Shown piece by piece: positions 7,283 to 12,289 of a stretch of 12,289 bases of DNA. Each line of letters opens with the position of its first letter. The stretch's first letter is position 1. The notes below the pieces were generated by a model. The model ran no database searches, had not been told where the DNA came from, and saw nothing but the letters and a program-made list of their open reading frames with translations. Where the stretch lies: the NCBI GenBank assembly GCA_934617135.1, contig CAKTUC010000040.1, positions 1 through 12,289 on the forward strand. The letters run 5' to 3'. The translations under genes were made by a program, and so were the position numbers. The stretch comes from an uncultured Collinsella sp. (GTDB lineage: Bacteria > Actinomycetota > Coriobacteriia > Coriobacteriales > Coriobacteriaceae).

Positions 7283-7295
7283 CCCCTTGCACCAA
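7283..7295. repeat. Recurring 13-mer CCCCTTGCACCAA
   Basis: Identical to 3719-3731 and close to 4947-4961. Its last bases (AA, 7294-7295) form the end of the T-run of the rubredoxin terminator on the other strand. Confidence 0.5.
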
Positions 7296-7331
7296 AAAGG
7301 GCCCCGGCCGAAACATACGACCGGGGCCCTT
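7294..7331 (-). terminator. Terminator after rubredoxin gene
   Basis: AAGGGCCCCGG (7297-7307) and CCGGGGCCCTT (7321-7331) form a perfect 11-bp stem with a 13-base loop. Read on the minus strand the stem ends in TTTTT, as expected for an intrinsic terminator 41 bases after the rubredoxin stop. On the plus strand no T-run follows, though the stem may still help to stop convergent mntH transcripts. Confidence 0.88.
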
Positions 7332-7371
7332 GGACAGAGCTATGTTCGGCTAATCGCCGTATGCCTGCGAG

Positions 7372-7515
7372 CTACTCCTCGACGAGCTCAAACTCATCGG
7401 GACCGACGCCGCACACCGGGCACACGTAATCCTCGGGCAGCTCGGGCGTGTCGACCTCGACCTCGTAACCGCAAACGGTGCACACGAACTTATAGGTCTT
7501 CTTCTCCTCAGCCAT
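7372..7515 (-). CDS. Small rubredoxin (47 aa)
   Basis: A one-iron electron carrier of the cytoplasm. The 47-residue protein has [10 protein letters not shown] (C12, C15) and [13 protein letters not shown] (C32, C35), the two CxxC knuckles that bind iron. It is shorter than the usual 52-54 residues because the loop between the knuckles has only 16 residues, as in the short rubredoxins; the C-terminal DEFE motif is kept. The ATG at 7515 has AGGAGA upstream. It lies 89 bases after a flavin reductase-like gene on the same strand; in Moorella these two domains are one protein, Hrb, which feeds electrons to flavodiiron proteins that remove oxygen or NO. A similar role here is inference. It has a likely promoter of its own and a strong terminator. 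Confidence 0.93.
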   Translation of the reverse strand: MAEEKKTYKFVCTVCGYEVEVDTPELPEDYVCPVCGVGPDEFELVEE

Positions 7516-7553
7516 GATGTTCTCCTCTCGAACGTGACTGCAGATGTGCTTCG

Positions 7554-7581
7554 CTTATTAGTATAGGTTCTCAATAATATA
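7554..7581 (-). promoter_or_regulatory. Probable promoter of the rubredoxin gene
   Basis: On the minus strand TTGCAT is followed after 16 bases by TATACT (5 of 6 to the -10 consensus), within a notably AT-rich 89-bp gap. The start of transcription would be about 30-40 bases before the ATG. The rubredoxin could thus be made alone as well as with the upstream gene. Confidence 0.5.
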
Positions 7582-7604
7582 ATGCAAGTGTTTTTAGAGC
7601 ATTT

Positions 7605-8108
7605 CTATTCCTGATACGAAGATGCCTTGGGCGGCGTCTTGCCCTTCAGGACCTTGTGGTAGTAATCGTAGGTGAGCGGCGTCTCGTCGCTCAGACGCTC
7701 GGCATCCTCGACCTCGCCGATAAACAGCAGATGCGTGCCCACGTCCACGGTGTCAATCAAACGGCAGCTAAACAGCGCCGCCGCATGCTCGGGCACATAA
7801 GGCATGCCCAGAGCCGTCTCGCGGGTCTCGTACTTGGCGAACTTGTCGTAATCGCTGCTGGTGCGAAAGCCAAAGTTACCGATGTAGAGCATGTCGGCCG
7901 TCTGATCAATCACGGTCAGCGCGAAGGCCTTCGCCGACGCGATGACACCCGAGGTGACGTTGTCCTTGTTCACGGCAACCGAGATGCGCGGCGGTGCGGA
8001 CGTCACCTGCACCGCCGTGTTGATGACGCAGCCGGCGCGCAGCCCGTCTGCCGCGGCACTCACCACGTACAGACCGCTCGGCATGGTAAAGAACGCAGTT
8101 TTGTCCAT
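7605..8108 (-). CDS. Flavin reductase-like protein (flavoreductase domain of Hrb type)
   Basis: An FMN-binding split-barrel protein, likely NAD(P)H:flavin or NAD(P)H:rubredoxin oxidoreductase. Residues 5-60 (AFFTMPSGLYVVSA, CVINTAVQVTSAPPRISVAVNK) match the flavin reductase-like fold, and FGFRTSSDYDKF, DVGTHLLFIGEV (122-133) and PLTYDYYHKVLKGKTP (144-159) are characteristic of the flavoreductase half of high-molecular-weight rubredoxins. The 167-residue protein ends where Hrb would continue into its rubredoxin domain; here the rubredoxin is the next gene, 89 bases on. The ATG at 8108 has GGGGAG 8 bases upstream; an in-frame GTG/ATG extension to 8177 runs into the smpB terminator and is unlikely. 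The family is firm, the split-Hrb role inferred. Confidence 0.9.
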   Translation of the reverse strand: MDKTAFFTMPSGLYVVSAAADGLRAGCVINTAVQVTSAPPRISVAVNKDNVTSGVIASAKAFALTVIDQTADMLYIGNFGFRTSSDYDKFAKYETRETALGMPYVPEHAAALFSCRLIDTVDVGTHLLFIGEVEDAERLSDETPLTYDYYHKVLKGKTPPKASSYQE

Positions 8109-8159
8109 AACGATCACTCCCCTAACCCGGGTTGGAACCTCATGGATGTATGTACCCAC

Positions 8160-8193
8160 AAAAAAGGCGGCGCCCATAACGGATGCCGCCTTT
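8160..8193 (-). terminator. Terminator after smpB
   Basis: AAAGGCGGC (8163-8171) and GCCGCCTTT (8185-8193) make a 9-bp stem with a 13-base loop. On the minus strand it ends in a T-run (TTTTTT, 8160-8165). It lies 66 bases after the smpB stop and separates that operon from the flavin reductase gene. Confidence 0.88.
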
Positions 8194-8208
8194 GAGACAT
8201 ATGTGTCA
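8193..8208. promoter_or_regulatory. 16-bp near-palindrome upstream of flavin reductase
   Basis: TGAGACA-TA-TGTGTCA is symmetrical except at one position pair. It lies between the smpB stop and its terminator, about 85 bases upstream of the flavin reductase start. It could be a regulator's site, but its place before the terminator weakens that idea. Confidence 0.3.
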
Positions 8209-8258
8209 GAACAGTAAGAAAAATGAGACGCGTCCCACCGTCCTCACAGGTCGAGCGC

Positions 8259-8729
8259 CTAGCGGTTGCGCTCCTTGAGCGCGCGGTCAATCTCGCGCTG
8301 GACATCGCGCTTGGCCATATCCTCGCGCTTGTCGTAGAGTTTCTTGCCGCGACCCAGACCAAGCAGCAGCTTTACGCGACCGTCGGTATTAAAGTAGAGC
8401 TCCAGCGGCACCAGCGCATAGCCGCGGTTACGTAGCTTACCGTCGAGGAAGTCAATCTCCTTGCGGTGCAGCAACAGACGACGACGGCGATCGGGATCGC
8501 GGTTCCACACGCCGCCGTGACTATAAGGATGAATATGCAGGCCCACCAGCCAGCACTCGCCGCCACGAATCAGCGCAAACGTGTCGGTGATCTGACAGGC
8601 GCGCTCGCGAATCGACTTGACCTCGGTGCCACTCAGCTCAATGCCGCACTCAAAGGTCTCGTCGATAAAGTACTCGTGATGTGCCGAGCGATTCTTGGAG
8701 ATGAGCTTGCGCTCGCGCTTACTGGGCAT
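8259..8729 (-). CDS. smpB: SsrA-binding protein SmpB
   Basis: Binds tmRNA and brings it to stalled ribosomes for trans-translation. The 156-residue length is typical. It begins MPSKRERKLISKNRSAHHEY and contains ETFECGIELSGTEVKSIRE (24-42), HIHPYSHGGVWNRDPDRRRR (65-84), LLLHRKEI and the basic C-terminal GKKLYDKREDMAKRD (128-142) that enters the decoding site. ATG 8729 is preceded by GGAGG, 6 bases away. The start lies inside the end of the upstream TPR-like gene (11-base overlap including that gene's TAA), so translation is probably coupled. The tmRNA gene ssrA, often a neighbour, is not seen in this window. Confidence 0.97.
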   Translation of the reverse strand: MPSKRERKLISKNRSAHHEYFIDETFECGIELSGTEVKSIRERACQITDTFALIRGGECWLVGLHIHPYSHGGVWNRDPDRRRRLLLHRKEIDFLDGKLRNRGYALVPLELYFNTDGRVKLLLGLGRGKKLYDKREDMAKRDVQREIDRALKERNR

Positions 8730-9636
8730 CGCCGGCCTCCTTGGCTCCATCGGCGTTCTTGTTCGCGGCCTCGTGCTTTGCCTTGCGCTCAGCATTGAGC
8801 TCGGCATCGCTCTCGCGCACCAGCTTGATAATCGCCGCACAGGCCTCCTCGCCCACCAGGTCTCGGGCGCGAACCGTCAGACGCGTCGCCTCACGCTTGT
8901 CGCCGTCGTTTGCGGCATCGGTCGCGCACATAATCAGGCAGATCGCAATCTCGGCCGAAGGCGAGGTCGGCACGCCCTGCAGGGCCAGTTCACCCATCAC
9001 ATGATCGTCGCTCTCATCGGCGGCATCCGGATAGGTGGTATGAATCTTGTTGAGCAGACGCGTCGTATGTGCATCGTTGGGGGCCAGGCGCAGTGCCAAG
9101 CGGGCACAGCCCACGGCAGCCGAGACGTTCTCGGTCTCGGGCTCCAAGAAGTACTGGCCCAGGTTGGCATAGGCACGGGCGGCGCACTTGCCATCGCTCG
9201 CGCGCTCCAACACCGAGAACGAGAGCGATGCCCACTCCTGCTTGTCCTCGAGCGCACGGAACAGCTCGGCCAAGTCCAAACGATAGTTGCAGTTCATGGG
9301 GTCCCAGCGCACGGCCTGCATCAGGGCATTACGGGCGCTCACGTAATCCTGCTGGCGAATGTAGGCAAACGCCATGTCGGAGTACAGACGGTCAAACGGC
9401 ACCTCGACCTGCACGAGCTCGCGCGGATCCTTCTCCACGCGACGATAGGCCAGACGCTCAAACTTGCTATCGAAGCTAAAGTACTGACGGTTCTCCTCCG
9501 TCTTGCACTCGGCATCGATGTACTCCTCGGCAAGCTCCACCAGACGCTCCAACAGCGGCGTCGCCGTGGCCAGGTCACCCTGCGCCAGATAGTTCTCGGC
9601 ATACGTGATGTCTTGCAAGCTGATGGGCAGATCCAT
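8719..9636 (-). CDS. TPR-like helical repeat protein, function unknown
   Basis: A 305-residue, acidic, soluble protein with no signal peptide or membrane segment. Helix-pair repeats like TPRs are visible at about 10-41 (TYAENYLAQGDLATATPLLERLVELA), 84-117 (LYSDMAFAYIRQQDYVSARNALMQAVRWDP), 119-147 and 152-187 (AYANLGQYF ... AALRLAPND-like end). The C-terminal 50 residues are charged and alanine-rich. Such repeats bind other proteins. I chose ATG 9636 because GAGGAG lies 5 bases upstream; GTG 9642 would overlap that site. It overlaps smpB by 11 bases, so the pair is an operon, and a link with ribosome rescue is possible but unproven. I do not recognise a named family. Confidence 0.85.
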   Translation of the reverse strand: MDLPISLQDITYAENYLAQGDLATATPLLERLVELAEEYIDAECKTEENRQYFSFDSKFERLAYRRVEKDPRELVQVEVPFDRLYSDMAFAYIRQQDYVSARNALMQAVRWDPMNCNYRLDLAELFRALEDKQEWASLSFSVLERASDGKCAARAYANLGQYFLEPETENVSAAVGCARLALRLAPNDAHTTRLLNKIHTTYPDAADESDDHVMGELALQGVPTSPSAEIAICLIMCATDAANDGDKREATRLTVRARDLVGEEACAAIIKLVRESDAELNAERKAKHEAANKNADGAKEAGDAQ

Positions 9637-9692
9637 GGCCACTCCTCGATCTGAGCGAAACGCGGCAAACGCCGCATATACGGTCGATACAC

Positions 9693-9720
9693 AAAACCCG
9701 GGTCTCTTGCGAGGCCCGGG
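9693..9720 (-). terminator. Terminator after the tRNA pair
   Basis: On the minus strand CCCGGG, then CTC-GCAA-GAG, then CCCGGG form a stem broken by one internal mismatch and capped by a GCAA tetraloop, followed by TTTTG. It lies 14 bases after tRNA-Glu and upstream of the TPR-like gene. Confidence 0.85.
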
Positions 9721-9734
9721 CGTTCATTTGTGGG

Positions 9735-9808
9735 TAGCCCGTACCAGATTCGAACTGGTGATCTCCGCCTTGAGAGGGCGGCGTCCTAAACCGCTAGACG
9801 AACGGGCC
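9735..9808 (-). tRNA. tRNA-Glu (anticodon CTC)
   Basis: Read on the minus strand, it starts GGCCCGTTCGTCTAGCGG. It has an anticodon stem CCGCC/GGCGG around CTCTCAA (anticodon CTC, reads GAG) and a T-arm with GTTCGAATC. The acceptor stem closes with a G1-U72 wobble; the discriminator is A and the 3' CCA is not encoded in register (ACCCA follows). It is transcribed just after tRNA-Gln. Confidence 0.96.
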
Positions 9809-9825
9809 ATATGTAGCAAATGCAA

Positions 9826-9899
9826 TGGCTGGGATGGAGGGAGTCGAACCCCCATTGACGGAACCAGAATCCGCTGTCCTGCCATTAGACGACATCCCA
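9826..9899 (-). tRNA. tRNA-Gln (anticodon CTG)
   Basis: Read on the minus strand, it starts TGGGATGTCGTCTAATGG. The anticodon stem CGGA/TCCG surrounds TTCTGGT (anticodon CTG, reads CAG), and the T-arm has GGGTTCGACTCCC. The acceptor stem TGGGATG/CATCCCA is followed by G73 and an encoded CCA. It is first in the Gln-Glu pair. Confidence 0.96.
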
Positions 9900-9943
9900 A
9901 TGACTGCATTGCTGCGCTCGGCTGTGCCTTTGCGCAAGAAAGA

Positions 9944-9972
9944 AATATACGGGAAGTCCCGCCATGACGCAA
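9944..9972 (-). promoter_or_regulatory. Promoter of the tRNA-Gln/tRNA-Glu operon
   Basis: On the minus strand TTGCGT (9967-9972) and TATATT (9944-9949, 5 of 6) lie 17 bases apart, about 45 bases before the tRNA-Gln 5' end. The 36 bases upstream (9973-10008) are markedly A/T-rich with A-runs and resemble an UP element, which would suit a strong stable-RNA promoter. Confidence 0.7.
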
Positions 9973-9977
9973 GCCCC

Positions 9978-10008
9978 AATTTTGACTTTTTTGAAATTCG
10001 GTCAAATT
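9978..10008. promoter_or_regulatory. A/T-rich inverted repeat, possible UP element or operator
   Basis: AATTTTGAC (9978-9986) and GTCAAATT (10001-10008) are inverted repeats with one extra T on one side. The block sits directly upstream of the tRNA promoter -35 box. I favour an UP-element role; an operator for either the tRNAs or the plus-strand gene at 10165 is possible. Confidence 0.4.
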
Positions 10009-10079
10009 CGGCCAGCTCGTGAAGGACCTGTGAAGTGATACCGACATGCAGGACACCAGCGTCCGCATATCATTCCGCA

Positions 10080-10112
10080 AGCGCCGCTGGTAGATTACAG
10101 CAATGCGGCGCT
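10080..10112. other. Hairpin in the leader of the 10165 gene
   Basis: AGCGCCGC (10080-10087) and GCGGCGCT (10105-10112) are perfect 8-bp complements; an alternative fold adds CTG/CAG inside the stem. It ends 52 bases before the ATG at 10165. No T-run follows, so it is more likely a leader or regulatory structure than a terminator. Confidence 0.4.
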
Positions 10113-10164
10113 CACGGCAGATGGAACAATCGAACCATCATTATTACGCGGATATCGAGGCGCC

Positions 10165-10575
10165 ATGAATGAAGAGCTTGATTACCTGTGGGAGACCCTC
10201 GGCCTCGAGATCGCCGTTGGCCCTTGGCCCGACCGCGGCAAAATCCATCCCACGCTGCGCCCCGCCATCACGGTCATGCAGGCGACATACCGCCGCGCCT
10301 CGTTTTTGATCATGCGGACGTCTTGGCACGCAGGACTCCCCGACCTCAAGCGAATCCAAGCAAGCCTCGTCGAACTCTCCGGCATGCCGACCGTCATATC
10401 CGAGGCGCATCTGGAGCAGCGCCAACGCGACCGCCTGCAAGCGCAGCGCATTCCGTTCATCTGCCCCGGCGTTCAAGCATATCTGCCCTTTATGGACGAA
10501 GAGTATTGGAGCGATACGCCCGACAAGCACGTAAAGATCTACGACCCGCACGAATGGGCGCAGCTGGAGGACTGA
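10165..10575 (+). CDS. Small conserved-looking protein, possibly an N-terminal domain of MarR-associated type
   Basis: A 136-residue soluble protein without signal peptide or membrane segments. Residues 60-110 (LKRIQASLVELSGMPTVISE, RDRLQAQRIPFICPGVQAYL, PFM) recall, from memory only, the N-terminal domain of some MarR-like regulators in Firmicutes. There a 'target ... lines up with pvv ... yqRxrLiexgIpFIxpgxQxYLPF' pattern precedes a winged-helix domain. Here the protein ends 26 residues later, so it would lack that DNA-binding part. The ATG has only GAGG 4 bases upstream, a weak site. The coding sequence has the same base composition as its neighbours, and it is convergent with the ArsC-like gene, separated by a repeat array. 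It is probably a real gene; its function is unknown and the family link is tentative. Confidence 0.65.
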   Translation: MNEELDYLWETLGLEIAVGPWPDRGKIHPTLRPAITVMQATYRRASFLIMRTSWHAGLPDLKRIQASLVELSGMPTVISEAHLEQRQRDRLQAQRIPFICPGVQAYLPFMDEEYWSDTPDKHVKIYDPHEWAQLED

Positions 10576-10593
10576 CTGGGGCAGGCCCGCCGG

Positions 10594-10765
10594 CGGAAAG
10601 TGCGTCCCATTCTGGAAGCGAATTCCGGGGCGCAGTTTCCCGTAGAGCCTCCAACCGGAAACCGTGTCCCAGAATCAGCGCTCGAAACGGGATGCCATTT
10701 CCGATAGAGCTCTCAACCGGAAAGCACATCCCAGAATCGCCACTCAAAACGGGACGCACTTTCCG
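10594..10765. repeat. Tandem array of a second palindrome family, period 62 bp
   Basis: Three 48-bp palindromes start at 10594, 10656 and 10718, exactly 62 bp apart. Each has 15-bp arms whose starts are exactly 33 bp apart: CGGAAA...TCCC on the left and GGG...TTTCCG on the right. The 18-base centres of units 2 and 3 are alike (AGAATC...C-AAAC), and the 14-base linkers are alike (xTAGAGCxCTxCAAC type). Pairing within units 1 and 2 is imperfect. The outermost arms (10594-10608 and 10751-10765) are perfect complements of each other, so the whole array can also fold as one structure. It lies between two convergent genes. No T-runs are present. Confidence 0.88.
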
Positions 10766-10771
10766 CGGCCG

Positions 10772-11131
10772 CTACAGCAACGCCTCGGCCCAAGCCGCTT
10801 CCCTAAAGCCGGGGATCGCAAAGTCATCGCCCACCAGCAGCGGGCGCTTAACCAGCATGCCGTCAGTCGCCAGCAGCTCGTAGCACTCCTGGTCCGTCAT
10901 ACCTGCATCCAGGCGCGCCTTCAGGCCCAGCTCTCGATATTTCATGCCCGAAGAGTTAAAGAAGCGCCGCACCGGCAGCCCCGAACGAGCAATCCAGGTC
11001 GCAAGTTCATCGGCCGCGGGATTGTCCGTAACGATATCGCGGTCGATATACTCAACCCCATGTTCGTCCAGCCATGCCTTGGCCTTTTTACAGGTCGAGC
11101 ACTTGGGATATTCAACAAACAGTACGGTCAT
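10772..11131 (-). CDS. ArsC/Spx-family thioredoxin-fold protein
   Basis: A 119-residue cytoplasmic protein of the ArsC/Spx/YffB family. EYPKCSTCKKAKAWL (7-21) has the redox motif C11-S-T-C14; FFNSSGMKYRELGLK (57-71) and DGMLVKRPLLV (90-100) are the family's other conserved blocks. The family includes arsenate reductases, RNA polymerase-binding Spx regulators and uncharacterised members; this one has both cysteines of Spx-like proteins but I cannot decide between a reductase and a regulator. No ars genes lie nearby, which argues against a dedicated arsenate role. ATG 11131 has GGAGG 6 bases upstream, which decides the start. It follows the muramidase-like gene by 92 bases on the same strand and ends just before the 62-bp repeat array. 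Confidence 0.92.
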   Translation of the reverse strand: MTVLFVEYPKCSTCKKAKAWLDEHGVEYIDRDIVTDNPAADELATWIARSGLPVRRFFNSSGMKYRELGLKARLDAGMTDQECYELLATDGMLVKRPLLVGDDFAIPGFREAAWAEALL

Positions 11132-11223
11132 GGGAATCCTCCGAATATAGATCGGCCAACGCAGGTACACACCATACGAGGCGTCTTCGCATGATGGGGC
11201 AATTGTAGCCCACGGGCCACACG
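11132..11223. other. Gap between mupG-like and ArsC-like genes
   Basis: I see no gene, no convincing terminator (the stem at 11207-11222 has a mismatch, almost no loop and no T-run) and no good promoter. The two genes may therefore share a transcript. Confidence 0.35.
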
Positions 11224-12276
11224 CTAAACGAAGCGTACCCCGAATCCGCGTTTGATGAACGGCAGCAGCTCCATTGCCTCGGGCGCGATATGGCCCGCAA
11301 CGTTCATGCGCTCGTCGCCGGGAAGATCGACCCGCGCAATCTCAAGCTCGCCTTCGTAGCGCCCATAGCCGCTATTGCTCACAGCGATCGACCCCGTCTT
11401 TCGCGGCAGGCCGGCACCGGTATCCGTCGGCACGGAATCCGGCTTAAGCGTCGTGCGCGACTCCTGAGACCTAAAGATGAGGGTGCTCGAATCGGGCCGG
11501 TCGTGATGAATCTGCCCGCGTACATAGGCATAGCCGGACTCAAGCTCACATTGCAAATCCACGTATCCGGCAGAAACTTGAGCAAACTGTGCCCAACCCG
11601 CATCCGAAAGATCGGGGTCGCCGACCAAAACAATGTCACAATCGGCGCCATGTGCGAGCTCAAGCATGTTGAGGGCAACCTTTGACGCGCGACCGCGCTG
11701 CGCCTCAACCGTCGGCAAGCCCTCGAACACCGGCCCGCGAACGTTGGCGTCACCCGGCACAAAAGCCATGATTTCGAAGCCGAGCGCCGCAAGACGAAGA
11801 TTCGTCCGAGCAATGTCCTCCAGAGCTAAACCGGTATAGGGCTTGGGATAAAAATTGTGGCAGGCGGCAAAACGAGTCACATCGGCACCGGCTTCTCGCC
11901 ACGATGCGATTTCATCAGAACTCACCGTCGACGCATTAACCACAATGCGAAATACACCGGACAGCTCCGCGACCCGCTGGACACTAAAGCCATAATCCAA
12001 GCGCAGGTACTCCAGTCCCAGATCACGCAAGTCCTCCATGCGCTCAAGGCCCAGCAAATCGCATGTGCGCGGCCCCACGTCGGCAATGAGCGCAATACCG
12101 CGGGCGGAAAGCAGCGACAGCACCTGGCGAACCTTATCGGCATACGCCGCTCCCCCATCCTCGGGAATATGCAGCGAGGTAAACGCATAGCGTGCACCCG
12201 CCGCGGCACCACGCTCAATCGTCCGCTCAATATCCTGCAGAGGGCTGGAAAGATAAATCGAAATACCCGTTTTCAC
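11224..12276 (-). CDS. mupG: 6-phospho-N-acetylmuramidase, MupG/DUF871 family
   Basis: The family cleaves MurNAc-6-phosphate-GlcNAc taken up during peptidoglycan recycling, releasing MurNAc-6-phosphate and GlcNAc in the cytoplasm. The 350-residue length fits. An N-terminal TIM-barrel (about 1-235) begins MKTGISIYLS and contains SLHIPED (34-40), LRLDYGFS (91-98), FAACHNFYPKPYTGL (136-150), GPVFEGLPTVE (181-191) and VLVGDP (216-221). A C-terminal cyclophilin-like domain (about 240-350) has SNSGYGRYEGELEI and ends in GFGVRFV. The start is GTG at 12276, the only one possible, because TGA lies two codons upstream in frame; GGAG is 9 bases before it. The adjacent murQ or PTS genes expected for this pathway are not in the window but could lie past the right edge, where the TGA may end an upstream gene. 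Specificity is inferred from the family. Confidence 0.88.
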   Translation of the reverse strand: MKTGISIYLSSPLQDIERTIERGAAAGARYAFTSLHIPEDGGAAYADKVRQVLSLLSARGIALIADVGPRTCDLLGLERMEDLRDLGLEYLRLDYGFSVQRVAELSGVFRIVVNASTVSSDEIASWREAGADVTRFAACHNFYPKPYTGLALEDIARTNLRLAALGFEIMAFVPGDANVRGPVFEGLPTVEAQRGRASKVALNMLELAHGADCDIVLVGDPDLSDAGWAQFAQVSAGYVDLQCELESGYAYVRGQIHHDRPDSSTLIFRSQESRTTLKPDSVPTDTGAGLPRKTGSIAVSNSGYGRYEGELEIARVDLPGDERMNVAGHIAPEAMELLPFIKRGFGVRFV

Positions 12277-12289
12277 GCTTCAACGCTCC

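Noticed and set aside
8109..8258. tmRNA (ssrA) beside smpB
   Set aside because: The gap is only 150 bp and filled by the terminator; no tRNA-Ala-like ends or tag frame were seen.
8695..9654. Plus-strand open frame of 319 codons
   Set aside because: Antisense to the TPR-like gene and the start of smpB, which has ribosome sites and known motifs; the antisense product is not protein-like.
9605..10080. Open frames across the tRNA genes on both strands
   Set aside because: They translate the tRNAs and promoter region; the cloverleaf features explain this DNA.
10188..11194. Plus-strand open frames at 10188-10883 and 10664-11194
   Set aside because: They run in another frame of the 10165 gene, through the 62-bp repeats, and antisense to the ArsC-like gene. 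Their repeated peptides come from the tandem array.

Overview
The window looks like ordinary chromosome from a high-GC anaerobic actinobacterium of the Coriobacteriia; Collinsella is my best guess. That guess rests on codon bias, on the mix of anaerobic redox genes (a split flavoreductase/rubredoxin pair and a membrane 4Fe-4S protein), and on the look of the intergenic palindromes. No database search was possible.

Layout, left to right. (1) The left 3.5 kb is the minus-strand gltB gene (glutamate synthase large subunit), complete at its start and running off base 1. (2) A minus-strand NapH-like membrane 4Fe-4S protein follows (3747-4577). (3) A 498-bp divergent intergenic region (4578-5075) carries three tandem copies of an unusual 55-bp palindromic element, then the promoter of gpmA. 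(4) The plus strand carries gpmA (phosphoglycerate mutase) and mntH (Nramp metal transporter), followed by a fourth, isolated copy of the palindrome. (5) A minus-strand block holds a flavin reductase-like gene and a short rubredoxin, together resembling a split high-molecular-weight rubredoxin, with a terminator after the rubredoxin. (6) A minus-strand pair, a TPR-like protein and smpB, overlaps by 11 bases and ends in a terminator. (7) tRNA-Gln(CTG) and tRNA-Glu(CTC) on the minus strand have their own promoter and terminator. (8) A small plus-strand gene of unknown function converges on a minus-strand ArsC/Spx-family gene; between them lies a second palindromic repeat family arranged as a 62-bp tandem array. 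(9) The right end is a minus-strand mupG-type 6-phospho-muramidase (DUF871).

The protein genes are mostly housekeeping or redox genes and form no single system. What is not explained by known families is intergenic. One family is a 55-bp palindrome with 15-bp arms exactly 40 bp apart in all four copies and with compensatory base changes. The other is a 48-bp palindrome repeated every 62 bp. A 13-bp motif also recurs at three gene borders, twice close beside the first family. These look like REP/BIME-like or other dispersed structured elements and are the best candidates for something undescribed.
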